64,000 nt of DNA from Flavobacterium hungaricum (lineage in GTDB: Bacteria > Bacteroidota > Bacteroidia > Flavobacteriales > Flavobacteriaceae), in NCBI RefSeq assembly GCF_015182285.1, contig NZ_PRDM01000002.1, positions 310,001 to 374,000 of the forward strand, in the 5' to 3' direction. This document shows positions 23,827 to 32,631 of this stretch, one piece after another. A program made the position numbers and the translations under genes. How positions within the stretch are numbered: the first letter of the stretch is position 1; every line of letters starts with the position of its first letter. The notes beneath the pieces were generated by a model. That model saw only the letters and a list, made by a program, of their open reading frames with translations. It had not been told where the DNA came from and did no database searches.

Positions 23827-24183
23827 AATCGTATGATTAAATTTTGAGGTACTCGACCTCGATTAATTAAGGGCGCAAAGATATAATTTTTTTCTGAATT
23901 CTACATGCAAATTATTAATAATTGATTTCAGTTGTATTTTAGCTAAAGATAACATTATTAGTAAGTTAGTTTGTTTTTGTTTTTTGAAGGAGAAATACTT
24001 TATAGACATACTTCAAGATGGACAACTTAAAGACAAAAAATAGGAGCAGCGATCGGTTTTAATTTACACTTCTTAAGTGTTTAAATTACTAAAGCAAATG
24101 CCAATAAAAACATAAATAAACTTGTATATAGTAGATTAGAAAAAAATAAGACTACATTTGTCAAGTATTATAAATAAATATCT
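23827..24183. other. Divergent spacer between rpsP and the RRM gene
   Basis: These 357 bp are AT-rich. Apart from the rpsP -7 element I see no gene or strong repeat. The right half, about 24000-24180, is presumably the leader and promoter of the RRM gene, whose long untranslated region would suit a cold-shock-type gene. Confidence 0.5.
23876..23883 (-). promoter_or_regulatory. -7 promoter element of rpsP
   Basis: The minus strand reads TATCTTTG, a match to TAnnTTTG, 50 nt before the rpsP ATG. A possible -33 (TTTG, 23911-23908) is 24 nt away, slightly long. Confidence 0.5.
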
Positions 24184-24534
24184 ATGAATATTTTTGTTGG
24201 AAGCCTTCCATTCAGTATTGAGGAAGCAGATTTAAGAGAGTCTTTTGAGGCTTATGGAGCAGTTGACTCTGTTAAAATTATTACTGATAAATTTACTGGA
24301 AGAAGTAAAGGCTTTGGTTTTGTTGAAATGCCTAATGATAGTGAAGCTCAAAAAGCTATTGATGAATTGAACGGAGCAGTAGTTTCAGGACGTACAATTG
24401 TTGTAAACAAATCTGAGCCTAAACCAGAAGGCGAAAGAAGAAGTTTTAGCAACAACAACCGCGGCGGAAACAACAATCGTGGTGGTTACGGAAACAGCCG
24501 TGGCGGAGATCGCGGAAACAGAGGAGATTACTAA
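24184..24534 (+). CDS. RRM RNA-binding protein with Gly-rich tail
   Basis: The 116-residue protein has one RNA-recognition motif (1-80) with RNP2 IFVGSL at 3-8 and RNP1 KGFGFVEM at about 41-48. A Gly/Asn/Arg-rich tail of about 30 residues follows, with repeated NNRGG. Such proteins are abundant in Bacteroidetes and cyanobacteria and are thought to act as RNA chaperones, often cold-induced. A terminator follows directly. Confidence 0.92.
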   Translation: MNIFVGSLPFSIEEADLRESFEAYGAVDSVKIITDKFTGRSKGFGFVEMPNDSEAQKAIDELNGAVVSGRTIVVNKSEPKPEGERRSFSNNNRGGNNNRGGYGNSRGGDRGNRGDY

Positions 24535-24553
24535 AAGTTTTTTTCTAAAATAT

Positions 24554-24583
24554 AAAAGGGATCAATGTAAATTGATCCCTTTT
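24554..24583 (+). terminator. Terminator after the RRM gene
   Basis: A perfect 13-bp stem (AAAAGGGATCAAT / ATTGATCCCTTTT) with a 4-nt loop runs into further T. It can act in both directions. Confidence 0.88.
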
Positions 24584-24645
24584 TTTGTTTCAAGTTTCAA
24601 GCTTTAAGTTCCAAAAACCTGAAACCCGAAACAAAAATTAACTAA

Positions 24646-25701
24646 TTATACATTCGCAGCCAGCCAGTCACCAACTTCTTTAGTGCCGTATGCTTTGCCT
24701 CCATCGGCTAGATCTTCAGTAACTACTCCAGCTTCTAAAGCCTTGTTTACAGCATCTCTCATTGCTTTTCCTTCTTCCATCAATCCGAAGTTTTCGAACA
24801 TCATGGCAGCAGATAAAACAGTAGCCATTGGGTTAGCAATATTTAATCCAGTAGCTTGTGGGTAAGAACCGTGAATAGGTTCAAACAAAGACACTTCAGC
24901 TCCCATAGACGCAGAAGGCATTAATCCCATTGAGCCAGAAATTACAGAAGCTTCATCTGTTAAAATGTCTCCAAATAAGTTTTCAGTAATCAATACATCA
25001 TAAGAGTTTGGCCATTGAACCAAACGCATAGCAACTGCATCAACAAATTCGTAACTTACTTCAACTTCTGGATAGTCTTTTTCCATTGCCTGAACAGTTT
25101 CTCTCCATAAACGTGAAGTTTCTAGAACATTTGCTTTGTCAACACAACATAATTTTTTAGAACGGGTCATCGCTAATTCGAAACCTTTTTTAGCCAAACG
25201 CTGTACTTCTGCTCTTGTATAAACGCAGTTGTCAAAAGCAGTATCTCCGTTGTCTTTTCTTCCTTTTTCACCAAAGTAAATTCCGCCCGTTAATTCTCGT
25301 AAGAAAACCAAATCAGTTCCTTCAATTCTTTCTCTTTTTAACGGAGATTTATCTAATAAAGAAGGGAATGTAAAAGTCGGTCTTACGTTTGCGAAAAGAC
25401 CTAATGCTTTACGCATTTTTAACAAACCTTGTTCTGGTCTTACTGGTGCAGAAGGATCATTATCATATTTAGGGTGGCCGATCGCTCCAAAAAGAACGGC
25501 ATCAGCATTTTTACAAACTTCGTGTGTTGCATCTGGATAAGGTTCGCCTACTGCATCAATTGCAGCAGCGCCAGTTAAAGCTGGTTTCCAAGTAATTTCA
25601 TGTCCAAATTTTTGTGCAATAGCATCCGATACTTTTACTGCTTGTTCAATTACTTCAGGTCCGATTCCGTCACCGGCTAAAAGGGCTATGTTTAATTTCA
25701 T
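24646..25701 (-). CDS. leuB: 3-isopropylmalate dehydrogenase
   Basis: The 351-residue NAD-dependent beta-decarboxylating dehydrogenase shows '[15 protein letters not shown]', the Arg-rich substrate site [29 protein letters not shown], the metal-binding [13 protein letters not shown] and the NAD site [10 protein letters not shown] / [12 protein letters not shown]. It oxidises 3-isopropylmalate to 2-oxoisocaproate, and in the citramalate route oxidises beta-methylmalate to 2-oxobutyrate. It is last in the leuCD-cimA-leuB operon, 142 bp after the preceding gene, with a repeat-rich spacer between. Confidence 0.95.
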   Translation of the reverse strand: MKLNIALLAGDGIGPEVIEQAVKVSDAIAQKFGHEITWKPALTGAAAIDAVGEPYPDATHEVCKNADAVLFGAIGHPKYDNDPSAPVRPEQGLLKMRKALGLFANVRPTFTFPSLLDKSPLKRERIEGTDLVFLRELTGGIYFGEKGRKDNGDTAFDNCVYTRAEVQRLAKKGFELAMTRSKKLCCVDKANVLETSRLWRETVQAMEKDYPEVEVSYEFVDAVAMRLVQWPNSYDVLITENLFGDILTDEASVISGSMGLMPSASMGAEVSLFEPIHGSYPQATGLNIANPMATVLSAAMMFENFGLMEEGKAMRDAVNKALEAGVVTEDLADGGKAYGTKEVGDWLAANV

Positions 25702-25717
25702 TATTTATTTTTTAAAA

Positions 25718-25776
25718 GGTTCTAAGGTTCTGAGTTGCTAAGGTTCTAAGCTTTTCCTTAGCGTTTATTATTTTAA
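25718..25776. repeat. AAGGTTCTAAG-type short repeats
   Basis: The leuB/cimA spacer holds three near-copies of AAGGTTCTAAG or AAGGTTCTGAG within 60 bp plus a partial inverted copy (CTTAG). It interrupts the operon without an obvious terminator. Confidence 0.45.
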
Positions 25777-25843
25777 GGTTCAAAGTTTAAAGGAAGAGTG
25801 TAAAACTTTGTCCCTTTGTCTCTCTGAACCTTTGCAACTTATA

Positions 25844-27364
25844 TTAAGTAACTATATTCAACATTTTCTGCGTTGCAATAATCGCTGCAACAGTTTGATC
25901 AGAATCTAAACCGCGGGTTTTAAATTCTTTTCCGTTATTTACCCAGGTAATAATCGTTTCGCATAAAGCGTCAGAACTACTTCCTGGCGGGATTCTTACT
26001 GCGTAATCAATTAATTTTGGCAGTGTTAATTTCTTTTGTTTGTAAATTTTAGACAAGGCATTCATGAAAGCATCAAATTGACCGTCTCCTTGTGCATTTT
26101 CTTCTATTATTTCTCCGTTTAAATTTAAAGACAAAGTGGTAGATGGACGCATTCCTTTAGAATGAACCAGCATATACGAATCTATTGTGATTTTGTCCTG
26201 ATAGGTATGACTGTCCAAAACATCAGAAATGATATAAGGTAAATCTTCCTTAGTTACAGTTTCTTTTTTGTCTCCCAATTCGATGATTCTTTGGGTAACC
26301 AATTTCAAATCCTCATTGTTTAATTTTAAACCTAATTCCTGAAGATTTTTTTCGATATTGGCTTTGCCCGAAGTTTTTCCAAGCGCATATTTTCTTTTTC
26401 TTCCAAAACGTTCTGGAAGAAGGTCATTAAAATATAAATTGTTTTTGTTGTCACCGTCAGCGTGGATTCCGGCAGTTTGTGTAAAAACATTATCACCCAC
26501 AATAGGCTTGTTGGCAGGAATTCGGTAACCCGTAAAAGTCTCAACCAATTTGCTTACAGAATACAAAGAAGTTTCTTTGATGTTGATTGTAAAGTCCGGC
26601 ATAAAATCATTTATAACCGCAACGGTACTTTCAAGAGGTGCGTTTCCGGCACGTTCTCCCATTCCGTTTACCGTAACGTGAAGCCCGTTTATTCCGCCTT
26701 TTATGGCTTCCATAACATTGGCAACACTAAGATCGTAATCGTTGTGTGCGTGGAAATCAAAATGGGTATTAGGGTATTTGGCGGTAATTTTCGAAATAAA
26801 TTCAAAAGCTTCAGACGGAATCAATACGCCCAATGTGTCTGGAAGTAATATTCGTTTGACAGGCTGCTGGGTCAGGAAATCTAAATATTGAAAAACATAA
26901 TCAGGAGAATTTCGCATTCCGTTGCTCCAGTCTTCCAGGTAAACATTCGTTTCAATATTATTTTCTTTAGCAGATGCTATTGCCTGAGCAATTTCGGAAA
27001 AGTGCTGTTCTGGTGTTTTTTTTAATTGATGCGTCAGATGATTTAGAGAACCTTTGGTCAGTAGATTTTGAACTTTGGCACCCGATTTTTTCATCCATTC
27101 TATAGAAAGACCGCCGTCAACAAAAGTCAAAACTTCGATTCTGTTTGTATATCCTTTTTCTTCGGCCCAGGACATAATACCTTTTACGCCTTGAAATTCG
27201 CCTTCGCTTACACGGGCGGAAGCAATTTCGATTCTATCAATATTTAATTCCTCCAACAATAATTGCGCAATGGTTAGTTTTTCTGCAGCAGAAAATGATA
27301 CTCCCGAGGTTTGTTCACCATCACGGAGCGTCGTATCCATTATTTCAATTTTTCTTTTTTCCAT
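25844..27364 (-). CDS. cimA: Citramalate synthase-like 2-isopropylmalate synthase family enzyme
   Basis: The 506-residue protein has a DRE-TIM barrel (DTTLRDGEQTSGVSFS; metal site FHAHNDYDLSVAN) and a C-terminal LeuA-type regulatory domain (GDGQFDAFMNALSKIY, YAVRIPPGSSSDA). The barrel closely follows Leptospira citramalate synthase as I recall it, including EIASARVSEGE, NLLTKGSLNHL and NVYLEDWSNGMRNSPDYV. Residues matching that enzyme's pyruvate pocket are present: Arg14, Asp15, Leu79, Leu102, Tyr142 and Glu144 (Leptospira 16, 17, 81, 104, 144, 146). It should condense acetyl-CoA with pyruvate. A 2-isopropylmalate synthase role remains possible because it sits in a leu operon. Confidence 0.75.
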   Translation of the reverse strand: MEKRKIEIMDTTLRDGEQTSGVSFSAAEKLTIAQLLLEELNIDRIEIASARVSEGEFQGVKGIMSWAEEKGYTNRIEVLTFVDGGLSIEWMKKSGAKVQNLLTKGSLNHLTHQLKKTPEQHFSEIAQAIASAKENNIETNVYLEDWSNGMRNSPDYVFQYLDFLTQQPVKRILLPDTLGVLIPSEAFEFISKITAKYPNTHFDFHAHNDYDLSVANVMEAIKGGINGLHVTVNGMGERAGNAPLESTVAVINDFMPDFTINIKETSLYSVSKLVETFTGYRIPANKPIVGDNVFTQTAGIHADGDNKNNLYFNDLLPERFGRKRKYALGKTSGKANIEKNLQELGLKLNNEDLKLVTQRIIELGDKKETVTKEDLPYIISDVLDSHTYQDKITIDSYMLVHSKGMRPSTTLSLNLNGEIIEENAQGDGQFDAFMNALSKIYKQKKLTLPKLIDYAVRIPPGSSSDALCETIITWVNNGKEFKTRGLDSDQTVAAIIATQKMLNIVT

Positions 27365-27424
27365 ATTGATAATCTAATTTCTAATGGGCTGGATCGTATT
27401 GCTATCCATATTTTAATTTTGACG

Positions 27425-27560
27425 CTGATTTTACGGATTCTCTTTGCGAAGAAGCAGATTATTACGGATTTTACTTTAGTTAAAATAAAATCAGTTTTTA
27501 TCCGCGTTCTGGCGACAGCAAATCTGTTTTATCAGCGTTCTGTGTTTTCTAATTTAATTT
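27425..27560. repeat. Degenerate inverted repeat element in the leu operon
   Basis: About 135 bp contain repeated ACGCTGAT/ACGGATT and, inverted, AATCAG/ATCAGCG motifs, forming an imperfect large hairpin. It lies between leuD and cimA and has no coding potential I can support. Confidence 0.4.
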
Positions 27561-27564
27561 AGAA

Positions 27565-27597
27565 AGACCCGACTGGTTTTTGAAACCTGTCGGGTCT
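27565..27597. repeat. GACCCGAC hairpin
   Basis: A stem of 9 bp (AGACCCGAC / GTCGGGTCT), one T-T mismatch and 5 more pairs closes a 3-nt loop. No T-run follows on the minus strand, so it is a palindrome rather than a clear terminator. A related GCCC...GGGC hairpin occurs at 55792. Confidence 0.6.
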
Positions 27598-27619
27598 AAA
27601 TAGATCGAACAAGATTTTT

Positions 27620-28216
27620 TTAGTAAGGAAGTTTATCGGCGAAAGCCTGAATATCTCCTTTAATATTTTGTAAATAATCAATATCATCAAAACCGTTGAT
27701 CATATTGTTCTTTTTGTATCCATTAATAGCAAAAGATTCTTGCTGGCCGGTAGCCAATAAAGTAATCGTTTGGTTTGGAAGATTAATTTCTAATTCTGTT
27801 TTAGGATCAGCTTCAATAGCTTTGAAGATTGTTTCAGCAAATTCTGGGCTTACCTGAACTGGTAGAACACCAATATTCAAGCAGTTTCCTTTGAAGATGT
27901 CAGCAAAGAAACTTGAAACTACAGCGCGGAATCCGTAATCGTAAACTGCCCATGCAGCGTGTTCTCTAGAAGATCCTGATCCGAAGTTTTTTCCTCCAAC
28001 AAGGATTTTTCCGCTGTAAGTTGGGTTGTTTAAAACAAAATCTGCTTTTGGAGTGTCGTCTCCATTATATCTCCAGTCTCTAAAAAGATTGTCTCCAAAA
28101 CCTTCACGTTTTGTAGCTTTTAAGAAACGAGCTGGAATAATTTGATCGGTATCTACGTTCTCAATCGGCAATGGTACTGCACTGCTGGTAAGTATATTAA
28201 ATTTATCGTATGCCAT
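27620..28216 (-). CDS. leuD: Isopropylmalate isomerase small subunit
   Basis: The 198-residue protein has the LeuD features [14 protein letters not shown] and [16 protein letters not shown], with [14 protein letters not shown]. It forms the swivel domain of the LeuCD aconitase-type isomerase and acts on isopropylmalate; in a citramalate route it also acts on citramalate. It is 167 bp after leuC, the spacer being filled with 7-bp repeats. Confidence 0.95.
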   Translation of the reverse strand: MAYDKFNILTSSAVPLPIENVDTDQIIPARFLKATKREGFGDNLFRDWRYNGDDTPKADFVLNNPTYSGKILVGGKNFGSGSSREHAAWAVYDYGFRAVVSSFFADIFKGNCLNIGVLPVQVSPEFAETIFKAIEADPKTELEINLPNQTITLLATGQQESFAINGYKKNNMINGFDDIDYLQNIKGDIQAFADKLPY

Positions 28217-28224
28217 TTTTTGGA

Positions 28225-28378
28225 ATTTTAGATTTTAGATTTTAGATTTTAGATTTTTTTGAAAAACCTTAAACTTTAGAATCTAAAATGTTTTGTTTTA
28301 AATAATGTAAAAAGAATTTTAATGGAATAATTTAGATGAAGATTGAGCTCAAAATGAGAAATCTAAAATCTAAAATCT
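28225..28378. repeat. ATTTTAG 7-bp repeats with inverted copies
   Basis: Four perfect tandem copies of ATTTTAG occupy 28225-28252. Inverted copies (CTAAAAT) occur at about 28281-28289 and 28361-28378, so the leuC-leuD spacer can fold into a long AT-rich hairpin. Confidence 0.65.
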
Positions 28379-28383
28379 CTCAT

Positions 28384-29778
28384 CTAAAATAACTCTCTCG
28401 GATCTGTTAGTTTTCCTGTAACAGCCGCTGCAGCTGCCATAATCGGACTTGCAAGAAGCGTTCTTGAACCAGGACCCTGACGACCTTCAAAGTTTCTGTT
28501 TGAAGTACTTACTGCGTATTTTCCAGCAGGAACTTTATCATCGTTCATAGCTAAACAAGCAGAACATCCAGGCTGGCGCAATACAAAACCAGCTTCTGTC
28601 AAAATATCCAAAATTCCTTCTTCTTTAATCTGAGCTTCAACAACGTGAGAACCCGGAACTAACCAAGCGGTAACATTATCTGCTTTTTTTCTTCCTTTTA
28701 CAATTTCAGCGAAAGCTCTAAAATCTTCAATACGTCCGTTTGTACAACTTCCTAAGAATACATAATCAATTGGTTTTCCAATCATCACATCGTCTTCATG
28801 AAAGCCCATATAAGCTAAAGATTTTTTATACGTTTCCTCACCGCCTTCTACTTGATCGGCGCTCGGAATATGTTTAGAGATACCAATTCCCATTCCAGGG
28901 TTAGTACCATAAGTAATCATTGGTTCGATATCGGCAGCGTTGATGTTCAATTCAGCATCAAAAACTGCATCTGGATCTGTTTTAAGAGTTTTCCAATATT
29001 CAACCGCTTTTGTCCAAGCTTCCCCTTTTGGAGCATATAATCTTCCTTCAAGGAAATCAAAAGTAGTCTGGTCAGGAGCGATCATTCCACCGCGCGCGCC
29101 CATTTCGATACTTAGGTTGCAAACCGTCATACGGCCTTCCATGGTCATGTTTTCAAAAACATCTCCTGCGTATTCCACAAAATATCCCGTTCCTCCAGAA
29201 GTAGTCAATTGTGCAATAATGTAAAGAGCAACGTCTTTTGGACCAACACCTTTACTTAATTGACCGTTTACGTTAATACGCATTTTCTTTGGTTTAGGCT
29301 GCATAATACATTGTGTAGAAAGCACCATTTCAACCTCAGATGTTCCGATACCAAAAGCAATTGCTCCAAAAGCACCGTGAGTAGAGGTATGCGAATCTCC
29401 GCAGACAATAGTAGCACCTGGCAAAGTAATTCCGTTTTCAGGACCCACTACGTGTACAATTCCATTTTTTTGATGTCCTAATCCCCAGTGCGAAATTCCG
29501 TATTCAGTCGCGTTATCTTCAAGCGCTTTAAGCTGATTTGCTGATAGAGCATCCTGAACTGGTAAATGTTGGTTTATAGTTGGTGTATTGTGGTCTGCAG
29601 TTGCAAAAGTACGCTCTGGATATAAAACCTTTACGCCTCTTTCTTTTAATCCTAAAAAAGCAACAGGACTCGTAACTTCATGAATGAAATGGCGGTCAAT
29701 AAAAAACACATCTGGCCCATCTTCAATTTTACGCACAACATGTGAATCCCATACTTTGTCAAATAATGTCTTACTCAT
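28384..29778 (-). CDS. leuC: Isopropylmalate isomerase large subunit
   Basis: The 464-residue aconitase-family subunit has the start '[19 protein letters not shown]', the active-site [19 protein letters not shown], and the 4Fe-4S ligands in GSCTNGR and PGCSACL. It pairs with LeuD. It is the first gene of the operon and has a good promoter upstream. Confidence 0.95.
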   Translation of the reverse strand: MSKTLFDKVWDSHVVRKIEDGPDVFFIDRHFIHEVTSPVAFLGLKERGVKVLYPERTFATADHNTPTINQHLPVQDALSANQLKALEDNATEYGISHWGLGHQKNGIVHVVGPENGITLPGATIVCGDSHTSTHGAFGAIAFGIGTSEVEMVLSTQCIMQPKPKKMRINVNGQLSKGVGPKDVALYIIAQLTTSGGTGYFVEYAGDVFENMTMEGRMTVCNLSIEMGARGGMIAPDQTTFDFLEGRLYAPKGEAWTKAVEYWKTLKTDPDAVFDAELNINAADIEPMITYGTNPGMGIGISKHIPSADQVEGGEETYKKSLAYMGFHEDDVMIGKPIDYVFLGSCTNGRIEDFRAFAEIVKGRKKADNVTAWLVPGSHVVEAQIKEEGILDILTEAGFVLRQPGCSACLAMNDDKVPAGKYAVSTSNRNFEGRQGPGSRTLLASPIMAAAAAVTGKLTDPRELF

Positions 29779-29841
29779 TTTTTATTTTTTTTAATTGTAA
29801 TTTTATAACTACAGCCTTTCCTGTTGATTATAATAGGTAAG

Positions 29842-29871
29842 CAAAATTAAAAAAAGGTAAAAAACAGTCAA
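29842..29871 (-). promoter_or_regulatory. Probable promoter of the leuCD-cimA-leuB operon
   Basis: On the minus strand, TTG (29871-29869) and TAATTTTG (29849-29842) are 19 nt apart, the best match to the Bacteroidetes consensus in this spacer. The transcript leader would be about 60 nt; I see no leucine- or isoleucine-rich leader peptide in it. Confidence 0.45.
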
Positions 29872-30303
29872 TTTCAAAAATTCATTATATACGATACCCA
29901 AACTAAAATACAAATTGCGAATTGGCTTTTGCTGCTTCAATTTTGACAGAAAAATGATGGAGAAACTGATTTTGTTTTTCTTTTTCAGATTTAATTCTGC
30001 TTGATTGTTCTTTGTTTTAATAGTTTGCAAATTTATCTCAAAATCACTATAAAATAGTGTGTTTGGTTTGAAAAAATGTAACAAAATAGATAAAAATAGT
30101 AATAATTGACAGTTTTGAATTTTTGACAAATAGGCTCTTTTTGACTTTTTTTTGACGTAAAAAGCCTTTTTAGAATGATTCTATATCCTCAAAAAAAGAC
30201 TAAAATACTACGACATCCAAGAAGTGAATTTTTATGAATTTTTATCTCTTTTAAGAGAAAAAACAGAGTTGAGAGGAATATGGTCTAAGAATAGTCCTGA
30301 AGT
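29872..30303. other. AT-rich spacer upstream of leuC
   Basis: A 106-codon minus-strand frame (29809-30129) crosses this stretch, but its product is low-complexity (Leu/Phe/Lys/Asn) and it covers the leuC promoter, so I do not call it. Nothing else is recognisable. Confidence 0.5.
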
Positions 30304-31224
30304 CTAATTCAATGAATTTTTAAACTCTAAAGGAGTCAGTTTAGTTTTCTTTTTGAAGAGTTTGCTAAACGATTGAGGATATTCAAAACCCAATTGATAT
30401 GCAATTTCTGCTACCGAAAGATTGGTGGTAATCAGGAAATCTTTTGATTTTTCTATTAGTTTTGAATGAATGTGCTGCTGCGCATTTTGTCCCGTTAAAT
30501 TTCGAAGCATATCGCTTAAATAGTGAGTAGAAACGTTAATTTGTGAAGCAAGAAAATCAACTGTGGGCAGGCCTCGTTTCAAAGTTTCTGCATTATTAAG
30601 ATAATTGTCCAGCGTTTCTTCTACTCTGAGTAATAAATCATGGCTTATCGTTTTGCGTGTAATAAATTGGCGTTTGTAAAAACGATTACTATAATTAAGC
30701 AAAACGTCAATATAAGAAACAATTACATCCTGGCTCATTTCGTCAATTGCAGTATGAAGTTCGTTATCAATGCTGGTCAATAGTCCTATAATAATTGTTT
30801 TTTCGCTGTCAGAAAGATGCAGTGCTTCATTGGTATCGTAGGAAAAGAAACCGTATTTTTTGATGTTTTTGCCTAAAGGATAATTTCGAATAAAGTCCGG
30901 ATGAAAAAGCAAAGTATAACCGCCATATTCGGCTCCTTCTTCATTATCAGTAAAAATCAATTGATTGGGAGAAGCAAACATTAATCCTCCTTCATTAAAA
31001 TCATAATAACCCTGACCGTAACCCATTTTTCCGTGTGTAGAAAATTTATAGGATATTTTATAAAAATCGAGCAAAAAAGAATTGTTTGTTAAATCTCCAT
31101 TTATAACAAGCTGTGTATTATCAACCAGACTTATCATAGGATGAAGAGGTTTAGGCAGCTTCAATAAAGAATGAAATTGTGATATAGAGGAAATTTTTGC
31201 AGGATTGTTATTTTTCTTTTCCAT
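30304..31224 (-). CDS. AraC-family transcriptional regulator
   Basis: The 306-residue protein has an N-terminal cupin-like domain (about 25-170: GKMGYGQGYYDFNEGGLMFA, FTDNEEG) and a C-terminal double HTH (DFLASQINVSTHYLSDMLRN; VAEIAYQLGFEYPQSFSKLF; TKLTPLEFKN). The second helix pattern is diagnostic for AraC. It is followed on the opposite side of a 276-bp repeat-rich spacer by an SDR gene in the same orientation, a pairing frequent in Bacteroidetes, so the SDR gene may be its target. Confidence 0.85.
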   Translation of the reverse strand: MEKKNNNPAKISSISQFHSLLKLPKPLHPMISLVDNTQLVINGDLTNNSFLLDFYKISYKFSTHGKMGYGQGYYDFNEGGLMFASPNQLIFTDNEEGAEYGGYTLLFHPDFIRNYPLGKNIKKYGFFSYDTNEALHLSDSEKTIIIGLLTSIDNELHTAIDEMSQDVIVSYIDVLLNYSNRFYKRQFITRKTISHDLLLRVEETLDNYLNNAETLKRGLPTVDFLASQINVSTHYLSDMLRNLTGQNAQQHIHSKLIEKSKDFLITTNLSVAEIAYQLGFEYPQSFSKLFKKKTKLTPLEFKNSLN

Positions 31225-31354
31225 GATATAAATGTATAAAAATTAAAGGATTAATTAGATTTTTCGAAAGGTATTGAACAGCCTTCCTGATTTTGAAAGA
31301 CCAGCTTCAGAGAATCTAAATATTTATAGAAATCGTATTTATTATGGAGAGAGA

Positions 31355-31412
31355 AGCTCCCGCGGAGCGAAATATTTATTGTAATACAAGTATATTTCGC
31401 TCCATTGGAGCT
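31355..31412. repeat. Inverted repeat with AGCTCC...GGAGCGAAATAT arms
   Basis: Arms of 21 bp (31355-31375 and 31392-31412) pair with four mismatches around a 16-nt loop. The arm 'GGAGCGAAATAT' is typical of Flavobacterium intergenic repeats, from memory. Confidence 0.6.
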
Positions 31413-31500
31413 CTTTTGTATCTGGATTATTGAATTTCTTTAAATGTTCTGCTCCGCTGAAGCTTAATGCTTTTCGGGCATTATTCTTAATTAAGAGTTA

Positions 31501-32304
31501 TTATGCGCCTAAAAATTGTTTGCCAAATGCAGCACGAAAAACTTCGTCTCCTTGTTCCTGTCTTTGTTTGTAAAGTGCTTTTGCATCTTCTCCTGCTACA
31601 TATCTCAGTTGGTTTTTTCCGTCTGTAGCGGCTTCGTAAACAACAGCTGCAATTTGTTCCGCCGTTGATGCCATTTCAAACATTACATCTACATTTTCAA
31701 ACATTTTGTCTGCCATTGCCTGGTATTCCGGTTTAACTCCGGTATCAAGTGAACCATGAAGGAATTCTGTTTTAATACCACCCGGAGAAACGGTTTTAAT
31801 GTTTATTCCAAACGGATTTAATTCATACGCCATGCTTTCGCTCCAGCCTTCAAGTCCCCATTTTGTTGCGTGATATACAGATCCTAAAGGAAACGAAATC
31901 AAACCGCCAATAGAAGTTGTAGAGATAAATAACCCGCTTTTTCTTTCTCTGAAATACGGAATAAAAGCGTTGGTAACACGAATAACTCCAAGTAAATTAG
32001 TATTAAGCTGTTTGGTAATCTGATCATCAGAAAGGCTTTCAAGAGGCCCAATTAAACCATACCCGGCATTATTGAAAACAATATCAATATCGCTTAATTG
32101 AATGGCTTTTTGAACCGTGTTTTGTATTTGCTCATAATTGGTAACATCTAACGGTAATAGTGTTACATTTTTTAAATCAGAAAGTTCTGTTTCCTTTTCA
32201 GGATTTCTCATTGTTGCGATAACATTCCATCCTTTTTGCTGAAATAATTTTGCTGTAGCTTTTCCTAATCCTGAAGAAGCACCTGTAATAAAAATAGTTT
32301 TCAT
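31501..32304 (-). CDS. Short-chain dehydrogenase/reductase
   Basis: From ATG 32304 the protein has 267 residues. It has the classical SDR motifs: cofactor site TGASSGLG at the N-terminus, VFNNAGYG (NNAG), catalytic Ser in ISTTSIGG and YHATK (Tyr-x3-Lys). The residues after the second strand (MRNPEK) suggest NADP. The substrate is unknown. A start 9 codons upstream lacks support. Confidence 0.88.
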   Translation of the reverse strand: MKTIFITGASSGLGKATAKLFQQKGWNVIATMRNPEKETELSDLKNVTLLPLDVTNYEQIQNTVQKAIQLSDIDIVFNNAGYGLIGPLESLSDDQITKQLNTNLLGVIRVTNAFIPYFRERKSGLFISTTSIGGLISFPLGSVYHATKWGLEGWSESMAYELNPFGINIKTVSPGGIKTEFLHGSLDTGVKPEYQAMADKMFENVDVMFEMASTAEQIAAVVYEAATDGKNQLRYVAGEDAKALYKQRQEQGDEVFRAAFGKQFLGA

Positions 32305-32631
32305 AATAATTGTTTTAAATTGATAAGGCAAAGTTCAGGATAGCATGCAGTTAAAAAGTGCTCATTTTGGTGCAATGAGTATCCAAAATGAATAATCGAA
32401 TTTTTTAGGATTAAAGAATCCAAATTTTATCATTTTTATTGGTTTTTAACAGTTTCTAATAATGATTTTGATTAATGCTTTTTGTTTAATTCTTTATTTC
32501 CTGAAGCCAAAAAAAAGCGTAAATTTGAACTTCCTCCATTATTTACTTATAACTTTATTATCTTCCATGTAATCAAATATTTATATGGGATAAGTTTGGG
32601 ATTTGGAGTTTAATTTTTGTATTTTAACTCT
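32305..32631. other. Divergent spacer between SDR and dnaE
   Basis: The 327 bp hold no gene. Weak promoter-like TTTG motifs occur at about 32600-32620 before dnaE. The in-frame TTG at 32617 is probably part of the promoter or leader rather than a start. Confidence 0.45.

Noticed and set aside
29809..30129. 106-codon minus-strand frame upstream of leuC
   Set aside because: Low-complexity Leu/Phe/Lys/Asn product from AT-rich DNA; overlaps the best promoter for leuC; no recognisable motif.
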